From assembly GCF_009870125.1 (NCBI RefSeq), contig NC_046683.1, positions 46,205,869 to 46,269,868 of the forward strand: a DNA stretch of 64,000 bases, in the 5' to 3' direction. Below the pieces are notes generated by a model, which searched no databases, was not told where the DNA came from, and saw only the letters and a list, made by a program, of their open reading frames with translations. A program made the position numbers and the translations under genes. The stretch is from Drosophila pseudoobscura. Taxonomy: Eukaryota > Arthropoda > Insecta > Diptera > Drosophilidae. Positions 1-10,886 of the stretch are shown here, piece after piece (the stretch's first letter is position 1; every line of letters starts with the position of its first letter).

Positions 1-156
1 GCTCCACTCTAAACACAAACAAAACACATGGAAATCTCTGGGCAGACAAGTTGAAGGTAGCCCGAGGGAGACCTTAACATCAATCAATCACTCGATGCGA
101 TGCCTGGAACCCAATGTAAACAGCTCTCGCTGTCGTACTATGTTCGTATGACTTAC
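1..156 (-). other. Pka-C3: Intron of Pka-C3, continuing out of the window
   Basis: On the minus strand a consensus donor GTAAGT at 156-151 directly follows the kinase-start codons. These bases are therefore the 5' end of an intron. The exons for the rest of the kinase domain must lie at lower coordinates, outside the window. Confidence 0.85.
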
Positions 157-808
157 CCACAGTTTTGATTATTTGGTAGTCGTCCAAGTGATATTTGCGA
201 ACTCCCTTGGCCGTCTGGACACTGCTGCTCTCATCGGAGTCATCCTCGTCCTCCTCGTCGTCGGTCTCATTGCCGTCATCCTCCTCGATGCTTTCGTTGG
301 AATCATTGGTAACGTCGTCGCCGTCACGACCATCGCCATCATTCTCATCGTCATCGTCCTCCTCCTCGTCCACCTCATTTTCATGGTCAGCGGAGCTTGT
401 TGTGGTTGTGGCACTGCTGCTGCTCCGGCTGCTTACGTGGCTGCTCTGCTCCGGCTTCGGCTCTGGCTCCTCTTCTTCCTCCTCGCTGTAATCGGATTCC
501 AAAGGATCTGATGACTCACTTGAGGCAACGCTATGGCCGCCGCCACCGCCACCCACGCCGTGGCTGCTGCTGCCGTTGCCGCTGCTGCCATTTGCACGGC
601 CCAATTTGAATGTGAACGATGCCTCTGTGTTGGTGTCACTTGCTGGACTTTTCTTCTTGTACGATGACGTCATGCTGCTGTTTCCTGTTCCTGTTGTCAA
701 TTTTGACGAGGATCCTGTGCCTGATGTGTTGGACTTGGCTTTGTTGGCGCCGCCACCGCCTCCAGCTGTCAACGGCGTACAGAAGCGGGCGCAAGCGGCT
801 GCGGACAT
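157..808 (-). CDS. Pka-C3: cAMP-dependent protein kinase catalytic subunit 3, N-terminal coding exon (partial gene)
   Basis: The exon encodes about 217 residues and ends in phase 1 at a GTAAGT donor. The last residues, YHLDDYQIIKTVG, are the start of an AGC-kinase domain just before the glycine loop and match my knowledge of fly Pka-C3, a PRKX-type cytosolic Ser/Thr kinase. The preceding 200 residues are low complexity: Gly and Ser runs, then a long Glu/Asp stretch. This N-terminal extension is expected for this kinase and absent from the main PKA subunit. I chose the ATG at 808-806 (MSAAACARF). The same frame stays open upstream to 913, and an acceptor-like TTTGCAG lies just before 893, so an upstream exon could add an Arg/Lys-rich leader. 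The ATP site, catalytic loop and C-tail are outside the window. Confidence 0.88.
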
Positions 809-3800
809 ATCTCTGCCAATCCTTGGCTCCTCCTCAATTGTCCTGCGTTTCCTTCTGGCTCTTGCTCTCGCTGGCCCTCTTATGTTGTTCTTCCTGCAAA
901 TAGCAATGAACACAGAAATGGCTTAGAATTGGAAGGGAAATTTTGATTAAAAGCTTTGTGTGGAATACGCCTTTTGAAATGGTTGAAATGGTTTCCTTTT
1001 GTGGCCAATATCTGCTGATAGATGACCAGATTTTGACGGCTTTCAATTCGAATATCGATGAAATCTTATTGAAATCTTTGATTTATCTTATTTAACACCG
1101 ATCTACTTTATTTCTCGCTTACAGTCTTTTTGTTCTATACAATTTCCCTGAGGTATAGTCCGGACCTATAGTCGTTTAATTAACCAACGGCGGGGCTGAT
1201 CGGTGATTGGCCTGGATGGATGGTTCCTTTTGTATTTGGGCCTGACACAGAAGGGAGCAGAGAGGGGAGCTTTTGTGGTGCGCATAAATTGAAAGTAAAA
1301 TGACATGGCCGCTGGTCAGCAGTGCAACAACAGCAGTATCCAGCAACAAGTGGGCCCCGTCTCGGGTCTCGGGTCTTATCGGAGGACATGCAGGCGGACA
1401 GACAACAACGGCATTGTTGATTGTCAGGATGGGAAAATTGAGTCCTATATACCGTGTATGTATGTGTGCTTGCCAAAGGGTTCCTTTTCTTCCATCTCCC
1501 GGCACAATCGAGGCGCTCCAGTTAATATCACATACTAATATTATTATTAACAATGAATGCATTCGTGATTCAATTTGATGGCTGGCTGCCTAGCCGGCTG
1601 GGTGCCTAGCTGGCTGGGTGCCTGTGCCTGTGCCTGTGCCCGTGCCTTGTGCCAAGTCCCACAACAAAAGAAAGACCAAGAGTGTCGTGTCCCCCCAGAC
1701 GAGTAACTTAATAGCCGAGACACAAAGGCGCCAAGAACTCTCGACTTGACTTGACTTGATTTGACTTGGGTCTGTCTTGGCGGTGCCGCCCTAATGCACT
1801 GATGCATTTAATTTAACGATAGAAAAGTAAAGGAAACGGCCTGAATATGAAAACCTATGGGCCATCTATCTATATGGATGTTCGAATATAAAAATCAATA
1901 ATCATCTACCAGTTCGAGTGCTTATGGCTTATGGCCCGAGTGGCTTTTATTGTTTAAGCGAGTGCCGGATGAATCTAGGCCAACCAGACAGCCAGCCAGC
2001 CAGCCAGCCAAGCAATACGAGTAGAAGAGCATTCAATTGATTCAAAGATTGCACAAAAAGCAACCCCAAAATGGGGCATCGGAAAGAGGAAAGAAAGAAA
2101 TGGAAAGGATTGATGAGTGATGAGTCATTAGCCAATGGCGGGTATTGGCTGCACCAAAGGCCAAGACTATGACAATGGATTCGACGGGACTGGCAGCTGA
2201 TATTAAAGTCGGGATTAAAATGGGGCATATGAGGAAAGGTCAATAGATTGAATCCATTTCGAGGGCAGAGAAATGAGAAAATATGAAACAATCTTCGGCG
2301 ACTTTCGGCTGGTTTTTTTTGTTCGCAGTAAATCCTGCAATATTCCCTTGCTCTTTTGTGTATGATCTTCGAAAATTTCTCAAACATATGTACGTCAATT
2401 GTCTCACATCCAAACCGAAACAGAAGCAACAAAATAATTCACCTCACACGCTTCACGCTCTAATGACAAGGCAAATCCCTAAAGTTCTGTATAATATACT
2501 TAAATAAATATACCGCGGTATATACCGCTTTGTACATATATTACTGCGCATCAAAAAAAACATTACTAATACTATTTACAGTATTTTATTATGGAGAAAC
2601 CTTGTCATAATAGAATGTTTTGTTATTTTTGGTATTCACAAAACAAACAAAAAAAAAAACAAAAATATTTATTTGATTTTTGCCTTTGTTTTATATTTGT
2701 ATTTGTATTATTATTACAGAAACCATATGTATAGATTTTATGAACGATCTGTCACTCAGAATTATTTATGTACGAGTTTAACGTTTTTGCACATTTTCGG
2801 GCACTAAAAGTGCGGAAATATAACTTAAAATTGTCCGAGGCAGAGTCCATGGCATGGCATCCGATTGTTTTGAGAATAATTTCTCAAAAAATTATTGGGG
2901 GACTGTAAATTAGCCATAGACTACAGCTACAGCAAGTAAAAACAGTCGGACACACGGTCGGTAGTCGGATCTTGGATCTATATAGCCCACTCTGAGCAGC
3001 GCCCCACCATTCACCCCATTCACCTTGGTGGCTGCCAAAAATTGAAAATGGAAATGGAAATGGAAATTGGGGTCGTCGTAGTCGTAGTCGTCGTCGAGAC
3101 TACGTCGAGAGCCAAAATGTTAAATTGTTGCTTAATCTTCCGGTGGCCAGCACTCTATTCTGTCTGATTTCGTGAATGGAAAAAGCCCATCGAAAATTGT
3201 ATACTATATAATCACATCAATGATCGAAAAGTTTGCCGAAAAGACCAGGTGAATGAAAGTGAAATTAAACATAAATCTGGGGAGGATTAGGAAATGCTAC
3301 AGATAAATGGCTGTTCCTGCACCCGAAAGGGGCAATGCACTTTTAGTTTCAGTATAATGTTTGATTATTATTTAGAAAAACAAACAGAAGTAGCCTTCTC
3401 CCGCGGGGACTTTCCAGATCACCTCATCATTTTCCTCTCTTTTATTCCCTATTTATAATACGTTTGCTTTTTCATCTCCTGACCATCTTCGCCCCAGCTA
3501 ATTTATTGCCAAAATCTGTCTGTATTCTAAAAGATTTTATTTCATTTTCTTTTTTGGGACGATTTTCTCGTTCCAACAGTTATGAAACTCTTCCCCTGGC
3601 GGTGGGCTCTCTAGGCACACCTCAAATTAAGGCACTTTGATTTATACAGAATATTAGAAAATACTTTTGGGGTAACCAGAAACAAGATGAGATTGCTTAA
3701 TTTTGTGACTGTTGGCCACTTGAACTCTGATTCCCAGAATTAAATTTACGTTCAATGTTTGCAGCATTTATTAATTCGTTGGCCCGGCCAGCGTATAAAT

Positions 3801-6800
3801 TATGTTATTAATTAATTAAAAGCAACGTGAAACGATTTGTTCCGATACATGCATATGTACATATTACGTATGTATAGGTGTGATATATGGATAGAAGTAT
3901 ATAAAAAAAAAACAAGAAAAAAACAAGCAAGAGCTTCTCATATTTTTATCATCGTCATCGGTGTATTTTTGAACAGAGAAAGAGAATTTGTTGTAGGCGT
4001 TGGTGGGAATATTATTAATTTGCGTCCACCAGGAAACCAAGTATCAAGAAATGTAATTATGAATAAGTGCATGCGTTCGTATTAACGATCTGGGTGTTAC
4101 CAAAAACGAAAATTCATTGCCCATTTCAAGTTGACAAAATACAGATTTTCCCCCTGGCACTCTCTGGGCAATAAACCCCAAATGGCAATAATCATCAAAA
4201 ATAATGCCGGCAAAATGTAATCATAACACGACAAAACCCCCTGCCACACGCTTTGTTTCTTGTTTCTTGTGTGCTGTTCTTGTCCTTCGGAAGGGGGTTT
4301 CTCGAGCTCATATAAGGGCGAAAGAGATTTATGGATTTGTTTTTATAGAGCAAGAAGTATTTCCTTTCCGCTGTCCTTGTGCTAGTTCCATGGTACAATA
4401 TTTGGTGATGAAAATACATAAAACTTTTATGGTTTATGCGTATTAGGAAGTTGCGGCAAAAAATTGAAGTGCTGTCCTTGACTTACTCCGAAGCAAGAGA
4501 GTTATGGGAGTGAGGCATGAAGAAAGGCTTCATAAATGGGGTCAACTACATGGAACAAAGCGGTTAGACAGAAGAAATGATGGGAGAATAGCCAAAAAAG
4601 GAACTCCCACCAAATTGAGATAAACTAATCTAGGAGCAGGGATCCAATGGATAGCCAAAGAGATTGCCTAAATCTAGGGGCGGCATTCCTCTAGAATAGG
4701 AATCTAACTAAGACCACGAGCAAGTGCACAACTTTTCCACTCCAAATATGAAAATAAATCATTTCCTCTTGTTCCCAATTAGCTAATTACAATAATTAAA
4801 TAAGCTCGGCTAATTTTAGTGCTCAAATCATAATTATCAAGCGAATCGGTCTTCACTTTTTTCTATTTTGGAAAGCAAACATGAATAGATTGTTGCTGCT
4901 GGCCACTTTTTACACTGCTTCGTACGAGAACGAGTATTAATGGATTACTCACCCAGCTAGATCCCAGCTAAAGAGCCACAATTGCCGGCTGTTTTGGTTT
5001 TTCTTAACGATCGCTGGCGATCTATATTCTTGTCTCTCCGTCTGTCCGTCGGTCGGTCTGTCTGTCTGGCTTTGAGTTCTAATTTTTTGCTGGAGCAAAA
5101 TTTGAACGCTTGCGAAATTGTTAAAAATAAATATGTTACTTTAAGAGCGCACGATTTTCCGTCGATTTTTCCTCTTTCTTCTGCTGGCCACAGCAGCAAC
5201 AATAATAACAACAACGAAAAAAAAAAAGCGAAACCCGCAGAAACCGACACAGAAACAAAAATCAGAAATAAACTCAACACTCAGCGTTTTCTCATGGGCT
5301 GCTATAGGTACGCCAGATCGACTGGACGACACTGGACCCCGGGAAAGGCGGCGGCGGCGGCGATACTTTGCTTTGCTCTGCTTTGCTTTGCTTTATTTGT
5401 GTCACTTTTTTGTGGGCTTATGCTTTTTTGTGCTTTTGTTTTTTTGCGATTCTGTTCGATTCGGTTTGTCGCGCTTTGCTTCTGAAGACAAAGTACCGCT
5501 TTAGTTTACAGCAACTTCAAGTGTTTTTTGTTTGTTTGTTTTGGTTTATAGTCAGTCTGCCTTCTTGGGGATCGTGAGATCCGAGACATCTAGAATTTCC
5601 GGTTTTGCAGCTTGCAGTTTTTACCCTGTTGCTGTTGCTGTTGCCTTTGCTGTGTCTGTTGCTACTGCTATTGCTATTGCTGTTGTTATGTTTTGTTTTG
5701 TTTGTACCTTTTTTTTATCTGCAAGCTGTAACAATTGCAATATGCAAATCAACCGAAACCGAATTATGTGTAATTAATCAAAAAAGTTGCCACAACGTTC
5801 GGACAATTTGAATTTTCGGAGATTTTCCAATGCCGATTTTTCAGATTTGTTCAGATATTTCAGATTGTTCAGATTTGATTCAGATTTTCTTTCTGTAGTT
5901 CTTTTGTGGGGTTTGTATTGTTGACCAGCCGCTTCCACGTTTTGCACGAAACTGAAACGTAAAATCTGCGAATCGTTTGCCAGAGCTCTCGTTGTCGGAG
6001 TCGGCGTCGGCCCCCACTTGATGGCAATATGGTGTGGCAGTGTGGCAGGGGCAGCAGCAGCAGCAACAGCACCAGCGCCAGCGAACGAACATTGATGATG
6101 ATGATGGCGATGGCGATGGCGATGACGATGACGCTTTGAGCTTTGGGGGGCTGCCAGAGATGCTGCGAGAGATGCTGTGGAGCTTCATTGGATGTTTGTG
6201 TTTGCTCTCCATGTGTGTGCCAGTGCCAGTGCCCATGTCGGGTGTAGTGGTGCTGGTGCTGTTGCTGTTGCTGTTGGGCCTCGAGTGTTGTTCCTCTTAT
6301 GGTCTTAAATGGTTTGGCGGCACAAAGTGGCCAACAGGATCGGTGGATGTAAAAGTTGTCCGTGATAAGGGAGCCCATTGTGTGTCTGGCTAATTTACAC
6401 AGTGTGTGCTCGTATACCTCTAATATATGTACATATATGTATGTATAGACAGACGTCTGAAAATGTTCTGTTTGTTTTTAGTAGACATCATGGCAACAGC
6501 AGCGGCAGTAGCAGCAGCAGCAGCAGCGAAGAAAACTCTGGGAAATGTACTATATTTACGAGCCCTCCCAAGTGTAAGCAAACAGCGAATGGCTCTTCAA
6601 CTGTTTTGGATTTTGAATTTTGGCGTTTTGGGATTTTGGGTTTGGGGTCTGGGTTTTGGTTTGCTTCGGTTCGTCTCGTTTCGGTTCGGCTTGCATGTTT
6701 ATGTTGATTTTGTTGGCTGTTGTAATCAAGCTTGACAAGGTCAGGCGGCGGCAGTTAGTCGGTTCAGACGCCTGCGTGCCAGAGCCACATTTCAGGTGCC

Positions 6801-7198
6801 ACACACTCGTACAATTGTTTTATGCATTTCAATTTGATGTTATAATTAAGCGAAAGCAGGCACGAGATGTTCGCTTGCTCTGCTACAAAATATTCGTACC
6901 TACATAGGTGTGTATGTGTTGCAAGAGTGTGTTTTAAGGCTGCTGCAGTCGTCCTGTCAAGGGCAAGGACACCGCAGTCACCTGCTTGAGTATGCAATGT
7001 GGCATAGACGAGCAGTTTCCTTAGACTGGACGGCGTGTCATGGTCTGGACAGGCTGCTGAACAGGAGGTTATGAGTTTGATACTCATATAAGAAACTCAA
7101 GAAAACATTAAAACAAACAAAAACACCATTTACGTTATTCACACTTACCACCATGCATTTTTAAGATGCATCAAACAAAAAACCCAGAAACAACAAAA
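809..7198 (-). other. Non-coding upstream region or long intron of Pka-C3
   Basis: I find no convincing coding exon here. It is AT-rich with many short tandem repeats: TGCCTG-type near 1618-1650, CTTGA-type near 1741-1767, AGCC-type near 1988-2010, GTCG-type near 3073-3096, GTCT/GTCG near 5037-5070, TTTGC near 5370-5395, TTGCTG near 5629-5690, CAG near 6046-6068 and GAT/GGCGAT near 6094-6132. A 16-bp perfect palindrome lies at 2508-2523. Open frames here follow the repeats and look accidental. It probably holds the 5' leader introns and regulatory DNA of Pka-C3. Confidence 0.6.
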
Positions 7199-7532
7199 AT
7201 GGAGAAAGCAGAAACTCGAGGTAGTTAGTTTATTAAATATACATACATACAATGTATGTATTTGCGGACTTACGGGTGCCCCGAGCTAATTCCGTCGACG
7301 AGGATTCAAGATTCAACTGCAGTTCAAGTATCCATTATGCAACCACGGCGCCCCACCGAAGCGGATTAAACTCGACAATTGTCTGGAGATTGCTCGGAAA
7401 ATGCTTGAGATCCAGAAAGAGCTGCAGAAATTACAGGATCCAAGGCCGAACCAACTTCCAGACAAAACTGCTGCAAGTTTTCATGGAGTCGAAAGAGTAA
7501 CGTTTATTGTAATAGCCAATTTGATAATTTGA
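7199..7532 (+). CDS. Candidate small gene with a Myc-like nuclear signal and an amphipathic helix
   Basis: I do not recognise this protein. From about 7305 a frame reads as protein for about 65 codons: LQFKYPLCNHGAPPKRIKLD, then LEIARKMLEIQKELQKLQ. PPKRIKLD resembles the c-Myc nuclear signal, and the second stretch is heptad-like. An in-frame TAA lies just upstream, so the start must come from splicing. One workable model is ATG at 7199-7201 after CAACAAAA, exon 7199-7220, donor GTAGTT, a branch-like CTAAT near 7285, acceptor at 7301-7302 and exon 7303-7532, giving 83 residues. Acceptors after 7310 or 7321 also enter the frame but not from that donor. Against it: the last residues are hydrophobic, the donor is weak, and the minus strand has a strong GTAAGT donor at 7273-7268 that could instead end a Pka-C3 leader exon. 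Confidence 0.35.
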
Positions 7533-7818
7533 TCTTGTTGAAAATTCACAATTAAGACCAAAACTTTGTTATTATATGCTCATCAGCTGTTTTTGTATGG
7601 ATAGATCGTTTAAAATGAGTGCTAGGGGTACTAAGAACATTTTGAATTTTCCCGCCGATAGGTCGATTGTTGTGCTGACAATCGCACCGGTATAATCGCT
7701 GTGATAGATGGCGCTGTAGTGATAAACAGCTGTTTAAAAATCAAACAAAAAACCCTTCAGTTTATTCTATATCGTTGTCGCAATAAAAGATTAGTTTTAC
7801 GCCGATATCAAACGCAAG
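7533..7818. promoter_or_regulatory. Promoter region of the phospholipase gene with two motif 5 E-boxes
   Basis: Two exact matches to the fly core-promoter motif 5 (AWCAGCTGWTT) lie at 7582-7592 and 7725-7735. The second sits in the 12-bp palindrome AAACAGCTGTTT. An initiator-like TTCAGTTT lies near 7756-7763, about 60 bases before the ATG at 7819. There is no TATA box. Two E-boxes 143 bp apart between a possible minus-strand leader exon and a plus-strand gene would fit a divergent promoter. That last point is inference. Confidence 0.55.
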
Positions 7819-8658
7819 ATGCAGTTCTCATGGATGAAAGTGGCCATATACCTACTGACGTTTCTCACATACGCCTATTCCGGCTACGGATCAAGCACAA
7901 TTGTTCATGTAAGTGAGCTCCTTTGGAATGAATGCACTTCACCCTTACTTAATCCGCAGTGATTCTATCACCCTGAACAGCTAAGGGATGCCATCATTGC
8001 CGCCGAGGCCATATTTGGTGACGTGTTCAAGAATCTCATCACAGTTGTACGCAAATTTCGCACCGTCCACGAAGTCTTCGATGCTGCCGTGGAGGAGAAC
8101 TGCGTATATCAGTGTCCACCGCCAGACGGTGGGGGCCCAGGTACTGTGACGCACATTGCGTTCGAATTATGTAAATGTTCAATACACTATGACAACTGAC
8201 GTGTGTTTTGTGGATTTGCAGCCCCCCGAGCCGTTCAAAATAAATTCTACACACCGACCGCAGACGGCTGCGGTTCGCTGGGGTTGCGCATAAGCACGGA
8301 CTACCTGCCGGCAGTGGAGATGGAAACTTGCTGCAACGACCACGACATCTGCTACGACACGTGCAACAGTGACAAGGAGCTGTGCGACCTGGACTTCAAG
8401 CGGTGCCTTTACAAGTACTGCGACAGCTATGAGAAATCCCTAACCAGTGACCTGATGACAAAGGGATGCAAAGCCGCCGCCAAGATGCTATTCACCGGCA
8501 CTCTAACGCTCGGCTGCAGGTCATTTCTGGACTCACAGAAGCGCTCTTGCTACTGTGCCCCAGCTAAACCGACCTCCTATAATGGAAACAAGTATGCAAA
8601 CAGCAAGGAAAAGCAGCAGCGCCAGAAGTTTGGCTGGAAGGATCGCAATGAGATATAG
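7819..8658 (+). CDS. GXIVsPLA2: Secreted phospholipase A2, group XII-like
   Basis: Exons are 7819-7908, 7981-8140 and 8222-8658, giving 228 residues. Residues 1-24 form a signal peptide (hydrophobic AIYLLTFLTYAY). Exon 3 carries the calcium loop DGCGSLGL, the catalytic site CCNDHDICYDTC with the His-Asp pair, and further Cys pairs ending LGCRSFLDSQKRSCYC. This spacing matches the vertebrate PLA2G12 family, so it should hydrolyse the sn-2 ester of phospholipids outside the cell with calcium, if active. The Lys/Arg-rich tail after the last Cys is not part of the catalytic fold. The second acceptor is the AG at 7979-7980. The AG at 7958-7959 would put TGA in frame at once and lies too close to the likely branch point. 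An AATAAA at 8837-8842 probably ends the message. The FlyBase name is from memory. Confidence 0.9.
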
Positions 8659-8836
8659 CACATAGCTAACGCATGGACGTATAAAAGGATTTATAATTAA
8701 GTATGTGTTAAATGTTGCTGTTAAACTTCGTTTCATGTTAGTTTTTAGTGGAGCCCATTTCCTGCCAATAATGGAAATCGGCTCTAACTGACGAATCTGA
8801 ATTTTTATATTTATACACCAAAGAAAGTATCTCCCC

Positions 8837-8842
8837 AATAAA
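8837..8842 (+). terminator. Poly(A) signal of the phospholipase gene
   Basis: A canonical AATAAA lies 179 bases after the stop codon, on the gene strand. No earlier copy lies after the stop. Confidence 0.6.
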
Positions 8843-9680
8843 CAAATATATGGATATTCTTACCAATGAAACACAGTCACGGGCTAGTGAATTCTACTGG
8901 AAATACATATACATTGTTCGAAAATGTAGCCTACAAAAAATTGAGTTGATCTGAGTACTAGCACCAACCATATAGTCTATAGATGTGCCAGTTCATACAC
9001 CGAATTGGATTGGATCCTAGGGTCTTCGGCTCTGGCGTTCGGTCAGTCCAGCAGAGCCATGCAAGTGTTGGTATAACACACACAAAAATATGTGATTTGT
9101 TTTGTTTGGTTTCTGTTTTCGCTTGTGGTTCCAGCGTATTTGAAGGAATGGATGCACACGTATCGCTACATTTTGAATGTGTAGTTTCTAGCATTTGTGG
9201 ACTATTTAATTTTCGACATGTTCGGTGCAGGTACTGGTGGCCGGATTTATCGTTCAAATTTACCGTCCGAGCCTCAGAAATATACCGAAACATACCGTCT
9301 CATTTAAAAAACAAAACCGTAAATATACTGACGAATGCAACTTATATTTTACATATTCTTGGTTTTTGATCTTCCGTCAAATATTTCTAGCTAGATAGAT
9401 CTCTCAGCCATGCCTACATATTTTAAACACTTGCTTTTGTTGGATTTTCTATAAACCTTTGAAAATTGACAAAATATACCATTATATACCGATATACCGT
9501 AAATATACTGTCAGTTCAATTTTGACTTCGACCGATAGTCCAGCTCTACGAAAATATATACTTTTGACATTTTACAGTACTGAAACGAAACAAGCGCAGC
9601 AAAAAGATTTTGCAATCTGAAAAATGATTTATTAAAATTGTCTGTCTTTGTGTTGAGGAGCAAAAGGCATTAATCCAAAA
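8843..9680. promoter_or_regulatory. Intergenic region and elgi upstream region with two AAATATACC arrays
   Basis: No coding frame is supported. Two clusters of AAATATACC/ATACCG units lie at about 9262-9325 and 9471-9512. They resemble the fly core-promoter motif 6 (KTYRGTATWTTT) read on the minus strand. The first matches, unit for unit, the arrays upstream of Brr2 and JIL-1. The second is nearly identical over about 37 bases to one at 34991-35033. CGATA-type sites occur at 9490 and 9532. Transcription of elgi probably begins between 9540 and 9660; no TATA box is visible. Confidence 0.5.
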
Positions 9681-10886
9681 ATGGGCTACGATGTCAATCG
9701 ATTTCAAGGAGAAGTGGACGAGGAGCTAACATGCCCCATATGCTCTGGGGTTCTGGAGGATCCGCTGCAGGTTTGTTTGCCCCCGGAACGAGAGTTCTTC
9801 TGAGTGCAACTTATAATTTTGTTATTGTAGGCGGTCATGTGCGAGCACGCCTTCTGTCGCGGGTGCATCAACGAATGGCTGACACGGCAGCCCACATGTC
9901 CCGTGGATCGCAACGCTCTGACGACAGCCAATCTGCGAGCCGTGCCTCGCATATTGCGCAACTTACTGTCCAGGTGAGACCGACTGACCACCCACTACCC
10001 ACGGCATTCTCTACCCTCATCTAATCACACACACACATTCAGACTATCAATTACCTGCGACAATGCACCGTATGGCTGCACAGCTGTGCTCAAACTAGAC
10101 GTATATAATTCCCATTTGGAGGACTGTATCCACAATCCAAAGCGACCCTTTCCCTGTGAAAAAGGATGCGGCTTTGACATACCCAAGGACGAGCTAAAGG
10201 ATCACAATTGCGTGAGGGAGCTGCGCACGCTGATCGTCAAGCAAACGGAGAAAATGGGCGAGCTCAAATCGGAGCTAACTGACCAGCAGCTGACCATCAA
10301 CGAACTGAAAAGGGAACTGCAATTGTTCAAGGACTTTATGCGTGCCATGCGCGTCTCCAATCCGGCCATGCGCGCGATAGCCGACCAGATGGAGCGTGAC
10401 GAGGTTATTCGCTGGAGTAGCGCCCTGCCCCGGGCCAGGGTCACACGCTGGGGGGGAATGATCTCTACGCCCGATGATGCGCTGCAAGTGAGTGTTTTGC
10501 GAAGATTTGTGTGCACAGCTGGAGTCACTTACACCGTCTCTAATTCATTTCAGCTCATGATCAAGCGCGCTCTGTCCGAGTCGGGCTGCCCACCACACAT
10601 TCTGGATAGTTTAATGGAGTTCTGCCACGAGAGACGCTGGCCGCGGGGCCTTAGCTCGCTAGAAACGCGTCAGAATAACCGCAGAATCTATGATAACTAT
10701 ATCTGTCGTCGCATTCCAGGTGAGTGGGTGAAGATTCCCCTCCACATAAGCCCGTAGACATCTCTATATCCCTATCCACCAGGCAAACAAGCTGTGCTCG
10801 TGCTGAGCTGCGATAACCTACACATGACTGAAGATGTGATGATCGATCCGGGCCTGGTTATGATCTTTGCCCATGGCATCGAATAG
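9681..10886 (+). CDS. elgi: RING-type E3 ubiquitin ligase, Nrdp1/RNF41 orthologue
   Basis: Exons are 9681-9770, 9831-9973, 10043-10487, 10554-10719 and 10783-10886, giving 315 residues, close to the 317 of vertebrate RNF41. Residues 18-57 form a C3HC4 RING starting CPICSGVL with CEHAFC and CPVDR. A Cys/His-rich region follows (about residues 78-125: CDNAPYGC, DCIHN, CEKGC, HNC), like a SIAH/TRAF-type zinc module. A coiled coil covers about 130-165. The C-terminal substrate-binding domain ends in MIFAHGIE. In the family it ubiquitinates receptor kinases and other substrates. In flies elgi (early girl) acts in oocyte meiotic progression. The start context CCAAAAATG is good and all splice sites fit GT-AG with consistent phases. 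The introns are 60-69 bp. Confidence 0.96.

Noticed and set aside
6034-6393. Plus and minus frames with poly-Gln and poly-Asp
   Set aside because: They follow CAG and GAT repeats in six frames and have no conserved-looking segment.
7960-7962. In-frame TGA suggesting that the phospholipase is a pseudogene or a selenoprotein
   Set aside because: Using the next AG 21 bases downstream removes the TGA, keeps phase and gives a normal family protein; all catalytic residues are intact.
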